Below, piece after piece: positions 54,786-63,967 of a stretch of 64,000 nt of DNA. Location of the stretch: contig JAHEDI010000007.1 of assembly GCA_024641305.1 (NCBI GenBank), forward strand, positions 1-64,000, read 5' to 3'. A program made the position numbers and the translations under genes. Under the pieces are notes generated by a model, which saw nothing but the letters and a program-made list of their open reading frames with translations, made no database searches and was not told the DNA's origin. The DNA comes from a bacterium. Lineage in GTDB: Bacteria; Actinomycetota; Acidimicrobiia; Spongiisociales; JAENVV01. How positions within the stretch are numbered: position 1 is the stretch's first letter; each line of letters opens with the position of its first letter.

Positions 54786-56027
54786 TTAGGGTTGTTTTTC
54801 GCGATCTGGAGACTCGACCTCAAGGAACAAGCCCTGGACTGAGGCAACCACCACGGGAGATCCCTGCGAGATACCGGCTTCACGATGGGAGGTCGCCCGC
54901 CAGCGTGCTCCCTCAATTTCGACCAGCCCTTCGCCAGTGACATCCGTCAGAGCAACCCCCACCGCACCGATGAGATGGTCACGACCCATCGTTTGTGTCG
55001 TGAACCGGGAGCGCGCCACCGTCGACATGGCGAACATGTAGAAGAGCGCCACCCCGAGCGTTGTCACGACAACCGCACCTACGCTCGGAGGCATGTCGGG
55101 ATACGTCCCGGCAATAAACAGGCCTCCCAGGGCAAGGAGCACCGTCCCGATGTATGACAGAACACTGAAACCGCCCCGCTGATAGTCAACCGTCAGCAGC
55201 CACATGGCGAACAGGGTTACCGGCAAACCCCACCCGAACCGCATGGCGGACAGCCCGTAACCCGCCAGAAGAATCGGAACAACAGCCGTGGCCGCCGCCA
55301 GACCAGGTCCAATCGCGTAGAACTCGAAGGCTGCGAACGCCAATCCGACCACAAGAAAGAAGAAAGCCGCCTCCGGTGTTATGGCGAGACGCATGGTTCG
55401 GGCCCACACGCCAAGTTCGTTGAATCGGACTTGCTTGGTGACCTGCGACCGTACCTGACCGTCGTCCTCGGCCACCTGCTCGGCGGTATGCAAGGTCACC
55501 GTCCGATCAGCGAGTTCAATCGTCTTGCCGTCAAGCGAAACGATGAGCGGGCCAAGCGCCGCCTGAATATCGTCAATGGCGCCCGGGATCGGTTCGGTCA
55601 CGGTAACCAGGACATCACCGTCAGAAGCAGCGGCAGACTCGCCAATAATCGTTCGGAACCGGCGCCCGATCTCCACTCCCGGTGCGGCGATCGTGATTTG
55701 CGCAGCTTCGGCGAGTCGGAGACTGGCTCCCTGGGCCGTGGCTGGTGCGTCGCCGATCCACGCCACAACCGGCAACGGCGGGTTTCGGACGAGGGCAATA
55801 AGTTCTTCCACCTCTGCGGTCAAGGACCCTGGAGAATCGATCTTGAGGATCACAAACTCCGAGTCGCCCGCTGCTGCACGTTCGATCGAATCCGTTACGA
55901 ACCGAACCAAAAACTGATCAACCGGGCCCTGCACCTCGACGACATCTATTACCCCGTCAGAAGTTTGTGCAAAGGCCGGTACGGCCAGAGTGCCAAGCAG
56001 AAATACGAGGACCAGAATACGTCGCAT
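54786..56027 (-). CDS. Long-form NfeD membrane protein with degenerate protease domain
   Basis: A 413-residue protein: signal peptide (MRRILVLVFLLGTLAVPAFA), ClpP/crotonase-like domain (about 25-190), membrane segments (about 230-350) and C-terminal OB domain (about 355-405). In active NfeD proteases the loop after VIVYV carries the nucleophile Ser; here it reads IGDAPATAQGASL (91-103) with Gln/Ala at that position, so peptidase activity is doubtful. ATG 56027 is preferred to 56054 because TATCAT lies 8 nt upstream and a signal peptide begins there. Confidence 0.85.
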   Translation of the reverse strand: MRRILVLVFLLGTLAVPAFAQTSDGVIDVVEVQGPVDQFLVRFVTDSIERAAAGDSEFVILKIDSPGSLTAEVEELIALVRNPPLPVVAWIGDAPATAQGASLRLAEAAQITIAAPGVEIGRRFRTIIGESAAASDGDVLVTVTEPIPGAIDDIQAALGPLIVSLDGKTIELADRTVTLHTAEQVAEDDGQVRSQVTKQVRFNELGVWARTMRLAITPEAAFFFLVVGLAFAAFEFYAIGPGLAAATAVVPILLAGYGLSAMRFGWGLPVTLFAMWLLTVDYQRGGFSVLSYIGTVLLALGGLFIAGTYPDMPPSVGAVVVTTLGVALFYMFAMSTVARSRFTTQTMGRDHLIGAVGVALTDVTGEGLVEIEGARWRATSHREAGISQGSPVVVASVQGLFLEVESPDREKQP

Positions 56028-56035
56028 GAACCTGG

Positions 56036-56041
56036 ATGATA
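56036..56041 (-). promoter_or_regulatory. Candidate -10 TATCAT, leaderless long nfeD
   Basis: TATCAT (5 of 6 to TATAAT) on the minus strand ends 8 nt before the start at 56027. Confidence 0.4.
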
Positions 56042-56073
56042 GGAGGCGCGTCATCGGCCTCAGTCGACGGCAC

Positions 56074-56079
56074 TACAGT
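56074..56079 (+). promoter_or_regulatory. Candidate -10 TACAGT, leaderless response regulator
   Basis: TACAGT ends 8 nt before the ATG at 56088. Confidence 0.4.
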
Positions 56080-56087
56080 GAGTCATC

Positions 56088-56441
56088 ATGGAATCAATCC
56101 TCCTGGTAACCGACAGCAACTGGGTCCGCAACGACGTCGAAGCGGCGATCCTCGACCAAACTACATCCATTACCCATGTCGAAGACCCACGGACGGTCAT
56201 CGCCGTCGCCGGGGAATCTCCACCGACGTTCTATATCGTTGACATGCAGGTCGGATCGATGGGGGGAATGGCCATCACCAGGGCGATCAAGTCCGCGGCG
56301 AACAACGGCGACATCGAAGACCGCCCGGTGGTTTTGCTTCTTGACCGTTCGGCCGATGAGTTCATCGCCAAACGCGCCGGGGCAGATCGGTGGGTCGTGA
56401 AGCCGTTCACTGCCCAGGCTCTTCGCGCTGCCTTGGGCTGA
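56088..56441 (+). CDS. Single-domain response regulator
   Basis: A 117-residue receiver domain without an output domain: acidic patch around VTDSN near 8-10, phospho-Asp in FYIVDMQVGSMGG (about 52), and the conserved Lys in WVVKPF (about 104). Such CheY-like proteins act by protein contact. No kinase is adjacent; a sensor kinase with its own receiver lies at 27357-28829. It is 5 bp from the CNNM/CorC gene, suggesting one transcript. Confidence 0.85.
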   Translation: MESILLVTDSNWVRNDVEAAILDQTTSITHVEDPRTVIAVAGESPPTFYIVDMQVGSMGGMAITRAIKSAANNGDIEDRPVVLLLDRSADEFIAKRAGADRWVVKPFTAQALRAALG

Positions 56442-56446
56442 TAGTT

Positions 56447-57706
56447 GTGAGCCTCGCTGCCCTCTGGATCGTTCTAGCGCTCTGCCTCATCGCCTCGGGG
56501 TTTTTGTCAGGATCCGAAACGGCCGTGACCGCCATACCTCGCGAGCGGGTGGTGCGTCTGGAAGGCCATCGAGGAGAACGCCTCGCTCGCCTGGCAACCC
56601 ACCCGGAACGGACCATTGGGACGATCCTGATCGCCAACAACTTCGTCAACATCCTGGCGGCGTCGATCGCCACGATTCTGGCCGTCGACCTGACAGACGA
56701 GACGATCGGCCCGGTAATTGCCACGTTCCTCCTTACCGCCGTGGTGCTGGTGGTGGGTGAAATCACGCCCAAAACGCTAGCGTCGCGATACCCCGAAGAA
56801 TACGGACTGGCCGTCGCTACCGGTTTGACCGCCGTTGCCACGATGCTCAATCCGATTTCGCGGGTGTTCCGGTTCGTCTCGAATCGACTGCTCCGAATCT
56901 TCGGAGTCTCCGACGACCCGGACCGCTCCGTGACGGAAGAAGATGTCAAGGCTCTCACCGCCCTCGGTGAACAGGCCGGAGAGATCGATCAGGTCGAGCG
57001 AGAAATCATCGAAGCTTTGTTCGCGGCTACCGACCGGCGGGTGCGCGAAGTGATGACGCCGCGAGTCGATATCGAAACCATCGATGCTCCAATCGATGAG
57101 GCCAAAATTCGAGCCGCTGTCTCCGGCACCGCTCACTCTCGATATCCCGTCGTCGCTCCCGGTCGAGGCCTCGACGAACTGGTCGGAATCTTGTACGTAA
57201 AGGATCTGCTTCGAATGCCTGGCGCCATCACCCCCGAAGCGGCCGCCCGTCTCATCCGCGAGCCGTTGTATGTGCCGGAAAGTGCTCCACTCATGACCGT
57301 ACTCCACGAATTTCGCGACCGGCGCATCGGATATGCCATGGTGCTGGACGAACATGGCGGTGTCGAGGGAATGATCACTGCCAAAGACCTCATCGCCGAA
57401 CTGATCGGCGATTTCCAGGACGAGTACGACCCTGGTGTACCGAAGGCCGCCCCAACCGGGGCCGGTACCTGGACCGCCGACGGGTCGATGACGGTCGAAG
57501 AGTTGAGCACCGAGATCGACTACCCCCTCCCCGAGGGGCCATACACGACCGTGGGCGGTCTGGTCATGTACCTGAGAGGCGACATCCCGACCGAAGGCGA
57601 CATCGTAGACATCGACAGGGTTCGACTGCGGGTTGCCATCATGGACCGTAACCGTATTGGCCGGGTTTCGGTTTCCATATTGCCGGCGGGCCGCGCCGAA
57701 AACTAA
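56447..57706 (+). CDS. CNNM/CorC (HlyC) family transport protein
   Basis: A probable Mg2+/Co2+ efflux or transport-associated membrane protein. 419 residues: DUF21/CNNM domain with four hydrophobic segments (1-140, including GFLSGSETAVTAIPRERV and VGEITPKTLA), two CBS domains (about 195-320) with EVMTPRVDIETID and LDEHGGVEGMITAKDLIAEL, and a CorC_HlyC domain at the C-terminus (PEGPYTTVGGLVMYLRGDIPTEG). The start is GTG. Ion specificity is not shown by sequence. Confidence 0.93.
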   Translation: MSLAALWIVLALCLIASGFLSGSETAVTAIPRERVVRLEGHRGERLARLATHPERTIGTILIANNFVNILAASIATILAVDLTDETIGPVIATFLLTAVVLVVGEITPKTLASRYPEEYGLAVATGLTAVATMLNPISRVFRFVSNRLLRIFGVSDDPDRSVTEEDVKALTALGEQAGEIDQVEREIIEALFAATDRRVREVMTPRVDIETIDAPIDEAKIRAAVSGTAHSRYPVVAPGRGLDELVGILYVKDLLRMPGAITPEAAARLIREPLYVPESAPLMTVLHEFRDRRIGYAMVLDEHGGVEGMITAKDLIAELIGDFQDEYDPGVPKAAPTGAGTWTADGSMTVEELSTEIDYPLPEGPYTTVGGLVMYLRGDIPTEGDIVDIDRVRLRVAIMDRNRIGRVSVSILPAGRAEN

Positions 57707-57726
57707 GGCGCTAACATCCACCGCAA

Positions 57727-57803
57727 CGGGACGTGGCGCAGCTTGGTAGCGCGCGTCGTTCGGGACGACGAGGTCGCCGGTTCAAATCCGGCCGTCCCGA
57801 CCA
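57727..57803 (+). tRNA. trnP-CGG: tRNA-Pro (anticodon CGG)
   Basis: A full cloverleaf of 77 nt with encoded CCA. The acceptor stem CGGGACG (57727-57733) pairs with CGTCCCG (57793-57799). The anticodon stem CGTCG/CGACG encloses loop TTCGGGA with anticodon CGG. The T-arm GCCGG-TTCAAAT-CCGGC is standard. Confidence 0.97.
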
Positions 57804-57840
57804 GTTCTCTCTTCACGAGAGTACGAGTCGGAACCACCGT

Positions 57841-57874
57841 ACTTGAGGGCTCTTCATCCGAGGGGCCCCCAAGT
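57841..57874 (+). terminator. Possible terminator hairpin after tRNA-Pro
   Basis: ACTTG at 57841 pairs with CAAGT at 57870, with an inner GC-rich stem, followed by GTTTAAA. Imperfect and with a short U-tract. Confidence 0.35.
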
Positions 57875-57915
57875 GTTTAAAGGGAACCAGTCAGGGCGCC
57901 GATGATTTGATAACC

Positions 57916-58380
57916 ATGAACTGCCCGCGATGCGACGTGATCCTCATCCCCACCCATGCCACTGGCAATCGGTATGAGTGTCCGCGCTGCAATGGACGCC
58001 TGTCGAACAACAACGACATCGGCCTGCTGCTCAGCTTCGCCAAACGAAACCAGCTCGTTCGGGCAGCCGCCGAAGTCTCCTACGAGGGCCTCAGGTGCCC
58101 TTTCTGTGGCTCGCCGATGACGCCGGTGAATCTGACCCACCGGCTAGGTGAAATGGAGGTCGACGTCTGTAACCCGTGCGTCGCCCTATGGACCGATCCC
58201 GGTGAAATCACCAAGCTCTCCCAGTCAACCATCGGATCGACCACCAGTCACGAACTGGCGGCGATGGACCCTGACCTGCCGCTGAGCTGGCAACGAAGGT
58301 CCGTGGGTAGCGATGCCAACGGGAAGGCCACCACCGGGTTACTCGACCTGCTGGTCGAGATCTTCACAACCCGAATCTAG
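57916..58380 (+). CDS. Zinc-ribbon protein of unknown function
   Basis: A 154-residue protein with three Cys pairs. MNCPRCDVILIP and YECPRCNGRL form one TFIIB-type ribbon. LRCPFCGSPMTPV and VDVCNPCVALWTDPGEI form a second. The middle and end are helical. No catalytic domain is seen. There is no Shine-Dalgarno; ATG 57916 is preferred to a TTG at 57907. Confidence 0.78.
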   Translation: MNCPRCDVILIPTHATGNRYECPRCNGRLSNNNDIGLLLSFAKRNQLVRAAAEVSYEGLRCPFCGSPMTPVNLTHRLGEMEVDVCNPCVALWTDPGEITKLSQSTIGSTTSHELAAMDPDLPLSWQRRSVGSDANGKATTGLLDLLVEIFTTRI

Positions 58381-58389
58381 AGAACCCAG

Positions 58390-59406
58390 CTAGGCGAGCA
58401 GCAGTTCAGCAATCTCAACGGTGTTGAGGGCGGCGCCCTTGCGCAGGTTGTCGCCAACTGCCCACAATGAAATTCCACCCCGTTCGCCGACCGTCGGTCG
58501 AATTCTCCCGACGAGAACATCGTCAATGCCAGCCGAGTCGAGAGGAGTGGGGATCTTGTCTTCCCAGACTTGTACCCCTGGACTGGCGGCGATTGCGGCA
58601 GTCGCCTCGGCAACGTCAATCGGTCGATCGAACATCATGGTGGCGGCTATGCCATGGCCGACCATGACCGGGACTCGCACACAGGTCGGTTCAACCGCGA
58701 TCCCAGGAGCACCGAGAATCTTGCGGGTTTCGTTGACAAGCTTCCACTCTTCGTCCGTGTAGCCCTCGGTTGCCGCATTGCCGGCAAACGGCAACACGTT
58801 CCAGCCGATCGGACGAACATACAAGTAGTCGCCCGGCTCCTGCCATGAGCCGTCGACCAATCCTTGCCGATTGGCGGCGAGGGCCGCATTCTGGCGCACC
58901 AACTCATCCATGCCGGCCATCCCGGACCCGGACACCGACTGGTACGAAGTGGCCACCATCGATCGAAGCCCGGCCACCTGGTGAAGCGGACCGACCGCCA
59001 TGAGCAGGGCCATCGTCGTGCAGTTCGGGTTGGAGATAATCCCGGCGTGCCCGGCCAGGGCGTCATTGTTCACCCCGGCCACCACCAGAGGAACGTCGTC
59101 ACGCATCCGGAAGGCCGAGGAATTGTCAACCACCGTGCAGCCGGCTTCCGCAAAGCGAGGTGCGAACTCCCTCGAACGGTCACCTCCCGCAGAAAAGAGG
59201 GCAATGTCGAGGCCGGCCGGGTCCGCTCCGGCCAGACTCTCTACGAACACTGGACCCCATTTGGTGGCGACCTCAGTACCGGCCGACCGCTCCGAGGCGA
59301 ACAAACGCAATTCTTTGACGGGGAAATCCCGTTCTTCAAGGATGGACAACATGGTCCGACCGACGGCACCCGTCGCTCCGACGATGGCAACATTCGACAG
59401 GGTCAT
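58390..59406 (-). CDS. asd: Aspartate-semialdehyde dehydrogenase
   Basis: Reduces aspartyl phosphate to the semialdehyde, feeding lysine/diaminopimelate, threonine and methionine. 338 residues: NADP motif [25 protein letters not shown], catalytic Cys129 in [22 protein letters not shown] and [10 protein letters not shown]. The ATG overlaps the lysC stop by 4 nt, so the two are one operon. Confidence 0.97.
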   Translation of the reverse strand: MTLSNVAIVGATGAVGRTMLSILEERDFPVKELRLFASERSAGTEVATKWGPVFVESLAGADPAGLDIALFSAGGDRSREFAPRFAEAGCTVVDNSSAFRMRDDVPLVVAGVNNDALAGHAGIISNPNCTTMALLMAVGPLHQVAGLRSMVATSYQSVSGSGMAGMDELVRQNAALAANRQGLVDGSWQEPGDYLYVRPIGWNVLPFAGNAATEGYTDEEWKLVNETRKILGAPGIAVEPTCVRVPVMVGHGIAATMMFDRPIDVAEATAAIAASPGVQVWEDKIPTPLDSAGIDDVLVGRIRPTVGERGGISLWAVGDNLRKGAALNTVEIAELLLA

Positions 59407-60635
59407 GCTCCGACCTCCTCTGCAACCTCTTCGAGGTTGAACAACGAAACAAGCGTTCCGACCGCATTGTTCACATCAGCTTCGGGAACCACACAAGATA
59501 TCCGGATCGACGAGGTCGAGATCATGTCGATATTGATCGACTTGTCAGCCAATGCCCGAAAGACCCGGGCGGCGATACCTGACTCGGACTTCATACCGGC
59601 CCCGATTAGCGAGACCTTGGCGATGGATTCGTTCAGGTCGATCGGGCCGGAGCCAAGTTCGGCACCGACCGCTTCAGCCAGTTGCCCGGCCTTGTGAGCC
59701 TGGATGCGGGGGACCGTAAAGGAAATATCCGTGTGACCGGCACGCGAGACGTTCTGAACAATCATGTCGACGTTGACCCCACCCCCAGACATCGCTTCGA
59801 AGAGCCGGGCAGCCACCCCGGGGGTGTCGGGCACACCGGCGACGGTTACTTTGGCCTGCGAGGTGTCATGGGCAACACCACTGACGATCGCCTGCTCCAT
59901 GGTTGTCTCCTTTACCCAGGTGCCCGGGTTCGTGTGAAATGATGAACGAACATGTATTGGAATGTTGAAGCGCCGACCGACTTCCACCGACCGTGCCATA
60001 AGTACCCCGGCACCCGACGATGCCAGCTCAAGCATCTCGTCGAACGAGATTTCGTCGAGCTTCCTGGCGGTGGGAACGACCCGCGGATCTGCGGTGAACA
60101 CCCCATCAACATCGGTATAGATCTCGCAGACCTCGGCGTGGTGGGCGGCGGCCAGCGCGACGGCGGTCGCATCAGAGCCTCCTCGACCGAGCGTCGTCAC
60201 CTCTTTGGTATCCGGGGAGACGCCCTGGAAACCAGCGACGATCACGACCTTGCCTTCGTCGAGGCTATTGCGGATCCGGTCACCCCGAATCTCGGTGATC
60301 TTGGCCGATCCGTGTTCATTGTCCGTCAGGATGCCCGCCTGGGAACCGGTCAATGAGACGGCTTCGACCCCTTCGGCGTGGAGAGCCATGGCTACCAGGG
60401 CCATCGAAATACGTTCGCCGGCGGTAAGCAACATGTCCATCTCACGGGCCGGCGGATCTGGAGTGATATCTGCGGCCAACGCGATGAGGTCATCGGTGCT
60501 TCTTCCCATGGCCGACACCACTACGATCACCTCGTTCCCGGCGCGGCTCGTGTCGGCAATGCGCCGGGCCACCCGCTTGATGCGGTCGGGGTCTCCCACC
60601 GAAGTCCCACCGAATTTTTGAACAATGAGTGCCAT
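59403..60635 (-). CDS. lysC: Aspartokinase
   Basis: Phosphorylates aspartate, the first step of the aspartate family. 410 residues: [22 protein letters not shown] at the N-terminus, the kinase core with [40 protein letters not shown], and two C-terminal ACT domains for lysine/threonine feedback (about 265-400). An internal start for the small subunit, as in other actinobacteria, is possible but not verified. Followed by asd. Confidence 0.97.
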   Translation of the reverse strand: MALIVQKFGGTSVGDPDRIKRVARRIADTSRAGNEVIVVVSAMGRSTDDLIALAADITPDPPAREMDMLLTAGERISMALVAMALHAEGVEAVSLTGSQAGILTDNEHGSAKITEIRGDRIRNSLDEGKVVIVAGFQGVSPDTKEVTTLGRGGSDATAVALAAAHHAEVCEIYTDVDGVFTADPRVVPTARKLDEISFDEMLELASSGAGVLMARSVEVGRRFNIPIHVRSSFHTNPGTWVKETTMEQAIVSGVAHDTSQAKVTVAGVPDTPGVAARLFEAMSGGGVNVDMIVQNVSRAGHTDISFTVPRIQAHKAGQLAEAVGAELGSGPIDLNESIAKVSLIGAGMKSESGIAARVFRALADKSINIDMISTSSIRISCVVPEADVNNAVGTLVSLFNLEEVAEEVGA

Positions 60636-60739
60636 GATAAGTCTCTTCGCAGCGCCGACGGGGAAAGTCTACAAGCACTCGGCAAGCATCCCGTCATCAC
60701 CAAATCGACGTACTCGACCAAACCCCCCTTCCGACGATC

Positions 60740-60745
60740 TAACAT
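60740..60745 (+). promoter_or_regulatory. Candidate -10 TAACAT, leaderless cyclophilin gene
   Basis: TAACAT ends 8 nt before the GTG at 60754. Confidence 0.35.
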
Positions 60746-60753
60746 GCCGCCTC

Positions 60754-61506
60754 GTGTCACGCTCAAAGGCAAACAAAGAAGCTGCCCGCAAACAACGGCA
60801 AAAACAGGCCCAGAGAAAACAGCTACTGGCCACGCTGCGCCGTTTCGGCATCGCCACGATCATTGTGGTGATCGTCCTCGGCCTGGCCTCCATATTCAGC
60901 AGTAAAGCCGGTCCACTCGGCGAGACATACGACGAGATTCGGACCTTCCCGGTTGCCTGCGGTGGCGACCTACCGCCCGAGATCACCACACCACAAACCT
61001 TCACGGAAGCCACCGATCAAGGATTGACGGAAAACGCCACCGCCACTGTTGTTACGTCGTGCGGGACCATTGAAATAGCTCTCGATCTGACCACTTCTCC
61101 GACAGCCGCAAACACGTTCGCGTTTCTTGCCAACGAGGGCTACTACAACGGAACCGCCGCCCATCAACTCCTCCCCCAATTCGTCAAGTTCGGCGACCCG
61201 ACCGCCACCGGCCTTGGCAATCCAGGCTTCACCTTTCAAGCTGAGAAGCCACCTGCGAACTTCGAGTACACACGAGGGGTGGTGGCCCTGGGCTTGAACG
61301 AAACTCAACGCAACGACGGCCAGTTTTTCATCGTGCTGGCCGACAAATCGACACGCGCCCCGAATTTCAGTCCCATCGGGGTCGTCACGGACGGCCAGGA
61401 CGTTCTCGATAAGATCGCGGCCATCAACGTGCAGTTGGGAGTGATTCCCGAAATCAGCCAACCAGCCGAGACAATCTATATCGAGTCAATCACGATCAAC
61501 CCGTAA
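60754..61506 (+). CDS. Membrane-anchored cyclophilin-type PPIase-like protein
   Basis: 250 residues: very basic N-terminus (about 1-30), one membrane helix (about 32-47) and an extracytoplasmic cyclophilin domain. YYNGTAAHQLLPQFVKFGDP corresponds to the active-site strand FHRxxPxFxxQGGDP of cyclophilins; His is kept but the catalytic Arg is Gln138 and the Gln of QGGD is changed. Isomerase activity is therefore uncertain. GTG 60754 is chosen because the basic-then-TM layout starts there and TAACAT is 8 nt upstream. Confidence 0.85.
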   Translation: MSRSKANKEAARKQRQKQAQRKQLLATLRRFGIATIIVVIVLGLASIFSSKAGPLGETYDEIRTFPVACGGDLPPEITTPQTFTEATDQGLTENATATVVTSCGTIEIALDLTTSPTAANTFAFLANEGYYNGTAAHQLLPQFVKFGDPTATGLGNPGFTFQAEKPPANFEYTRGVVALGLNETQRNDGQFFIVLADKSTRAPNFSPIGVVTDGQDVLDKIAAINVQLGVIPEISQPAETIYIESITINP

Positions 61507-61532
61507 AGACGCCGTTCCTACCCAAAAGGCGG

Positions 61533-61538
61533 TACCGT
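61533..61538 (+). promoter_or_regulatory. Candidate -10 TACCGT, leaderless PHP gene
   Basis: TACCGT ends 6 nt before the ATG at 61545. Confidence 0.4.
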
Positions 61539-61544
61539 CGCATC

Positions 61545-62381
61545 ATGGCTGTCGACCTGCACACACACTCTCGCGTTTCGGATGGGTCCGACAGTCCAAC
61601 CGAACTTGTTGCCAACGCCGTATCGGCCAGGCTCAACGCCCTCGCTCTCACCGACCACGACACCCTCGATGGCCTCGAAGAGGCTCAGGCAGCCGCCGAC
61701 CTGGCTGGTATCCGACTCATCCGAGGGGTCGAACTATCGCTCGAATGGACCAAGGGCGGGATGCACCTGGTCGTGCTGTTTCTCACCCCCGAGGGCCCTC
61801 TCCAGGATCGACTCGCTGATCTTCAGATAGCTCGTCAAACCCGCAACGACCGGATGATCCTGCTTCTCCAGTCCCTCGGATATGACATCACGATGGAAGA
61901 ACTGATCGAAGAATCAGGCGGCGGGGTCGTCGGCCGACCGCACATGGCGGCCATCCTCGTCAGGAAGGGCTATTTCCCGGATCCTCCCGCGGTCTTTGAC
62001 GAGCTCCTTGCTACCGGTCGACCCGGTTACCTCGGCCGGGACCGACTCGATCCCGAGGAGGCCATCAGGCTTGCCAGGGCTTCGGGAGGCGTACCCATCG
62101 TTGCCCACCCTCACACGTTGGGCCTCGATACGGCGGCCGAATATGCCGACGCGATGGAGACCCTGGCGACCACCGGGCTGGCTGGCATCGAGTGTTACTA
62201 CGGCGACTACCCCCGGGCCCAGCAAGAAGAACTTGCCACGACCACCAGGCGCTTCGGGCTGATCCCTTCTGGAGGATCCGACTACCACGGTACGTACAAG
62301 GAGGGTCTCGAGTTGGGAATTGGCCGGGGAGAACTGCTCGTTCCTGATCACGTCCTGGAAGAGCTAGAAGCCAACCGGTGA
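61545..62381 (+). CDS. PHP-domain phosphoesterase (RNase AM/YciV-like)
   Basis: A metal-dependent phosphoesterase of 278 residues. The four PHP motifs are visible: DLHTHSRVSDGSDSP at 4-18, LTDHDTLDGL near 38, GGVPIVAHPHTLG near 185 and SGGSDYHGTY near 245. E. coli YciV relatives are 5'-3' exonucleases that trim RNA or hydrolyse 3',5'-bisphosphates. It overlaps murJ by 4 nt (GTGA). Confidence 0.92.
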   Translation: MAVDLHTHSRVSDGSDSPTELVANAVSARLNALALTDHDTLDGLEEAQAAADLAGIRLIRGVELSLEWTKGGMHLVVLFLTPEGPLQDRLADLQIARQTRNDRMILLLQSLGYDITMEELIEESGGGVVGRPHMAAILVRKGYFPDPPAVFDELLATGRPGYLGRDRLDPEEAIRLARASGGVPIVAHPHTLGLDTAAEYADAMETLATTGLAGIECYYGDYPRAQQEELATTTRRFGLIPSGGSDYHGTYKEGLELGIGRGELLVPDHVLEELEANR

Positions 62382-63967
62382 CCAAAGGAATGGGGCGGGC
62401 CGCCCTGATCGTCTCGGCCGGCATCCTCGTCTCAAGAGTCCTCGGACTCGTGCGAGAGTCGGTCATGGCTGCGTTACTCGGAGCGGGTACCGAGTCGGGA
62501 ATCTATGTGGCGGCCTTCGCCATCCCGGACATCCTGTACTACCTGATGGCGGGCGGGTACCTATCCATCACATTCATACCGATTCTCTCCCGTCACCTCG
62601 CTGCGGACGATGAGGCTGGTCAGTGGGAGTCTTTCGCAGCCATCGCCAAACCCGTGACCACCGTCATGGTCGCCGTCACCGCCGCCGCCATGGTCTTCTC
62701 CGATCAATTGGTCGACTTCGTTTATGTCGCCCTCCCCCGGCTTCTCGACAGCGACGCCATCGTGGCTCTCGGCCCAACAGAGCTCGCTCAAGTAGCCCAC
62801 TTGACCCGAATTGTCCTTCCCGCCCAAACGTTCTTCATGCTCGGCTCGCTCCTGGCCGCCGTTCAATACGCCCACCGCCGATTCACCCTGCCGTCGTTGG
62901 CGCCGCTCGTCTATAACCTGGCAATCATCGTCGGGGGGGTTCTGGGACCATCCCTCGGAATCGGCGGCGCCGAAGGGTTCGCCTGGGGTGCCCTGCTCGG
63001 GTCGATCCTTGGCAACTTTGGCCTTCAGTTATATGGCGCCAGACAGGTCGGCCTGCGGTGGGCACCGGGAACTTCCTGGCGAGGGCCGGTCGTCGGCGAG
63101 TACCTGCGCCTGGCACTACCGCTCATGCTTGGACAATCCATCGCCGTCCTCGACGCCCAGTTCATTCCGATCTTCGGCCAGACCCTCGGCGAATCGGCCA
63201 TTTCTCAGGTGTACTTCGGCCGCCGCCTCAATATGTTTCCGGTGGGCATCATCGCCCAGGCGGCAGGAGTCGCCGCCTATCCGTATCTGGCCAGGCTGGC
63301 CGAGGAAGGCAAACTTTCCGAACTCTCGGCTACCTTGACCAGAGCCCTGAGATACACCATCTTTGCCGGGTTCGCGGCTGCAGCAGCCGTATTTGCGGCC
63401 TCGGCACCAGCCGTACGGATTGCCTACCAGAGAGGTGATTTCACGAGCACGGACACGGTGGCGGTGGCCACTGCGCTGGCCATCTACAGCCTGTCGATTC
63501 CGTTGTGGGGCGCCCACCAGGTGTATTCCCGGGCCTTCTACGCCCGACGCAAAATGTGGACCCCGGTCGTGATCGGCACATTGTGGACGGTGCTGGGCGC
63601 AGGCATTTACTGGTGGTTCGTGGCCCGGTATGGTCAATCAGGCCTGGCAGCCGCCAGTGTGACCACGATGGCGCTGTACACCCTCCATCTTGCCTTGTCC
63701 TGGTACCGCCAGACCGGATTATCCGAGGGCCGTTCCGTGGCCGGCGTCACCGGGAGGTCGGCACTGTCGGCACTTCTGGCCGGAGCGGTCGGTTCGTACG
63801 CGGTACGGATGATCACCGGCCCGGTGGAGTCGATGGGCCTCTTCGAGAGCCTGGCGGGCCTTGTGGTGGCGACGGTGGTGGTGGGCGGTCTATACCTGGC
63901 AATGACCAAAGTGCTGGGGGGACGTGAGCTATCAGAACTACGACTCGCCAGGCGGGCCGGGGACTGA
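62378..63967 (+). CDS. murJ: Lipid II flippase MurJ (MviN family)
   Basis: Flips lipid II across the membrane for peptidoglycan synthesis. 529 residues with about 14 hydrophobic segments. The N-terminal GILVSRVLGLVRESVMAALLGAGTESGIYVAAFAIPD and SITFIPILSRHL are family hallmarks; the essential Arg positions of the central cavity are visible at VRE and nearby. No C-terminal pseudokinase, unlike mycobacterial MviN. GTG start overlaps the PHP stop. Ends 33 bp before the window edge. Confidence 0.95.
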   Translation: MTKGMGRAALIVSAGILVSRVLGLVRESVMAALLGAGTESGIYVAAFAIPDILYYLMAGGYLSITFIPILSRHLAADDEAGQWESFAAIAKPVTTVMVAVTAAAMVFSDQLVDFVYVALPRLLDSDAIVALGPTELAQVAHLTRIVLPAQTFFMLGSLLAAVQYAHRRFTLPSLAPLVYNLAIIVGGVLGPSLGIGGAEGFAWGALLGSILGNFGLQLYGARQVGLRWAPGTSWRGPVVGEYLRLALPLMLGQSIAVLDAQFIPIFGQTLGESAISQVYFGRRLNMFPVGIIAQAAGVAAYPYLARLAEEGKLSELSATLTRALRYTIFAGFAAAAAVFAASAPAVRIAYQRGDFTSTDTVAVATALAIYSLSIPLWGAHQVYSRAFYARRKMWTPVVIGTLWTVLGAGIYWWFVARYGQSGLAAASVTTMALYTLHLALSWYRQTGLSEGRSVAGVTGRSALSALLAGAVGSYAVRMITGPVESMGLFESLAGLVVATVVVGGLYLAMTKVLGGRELSELRLARRAGD

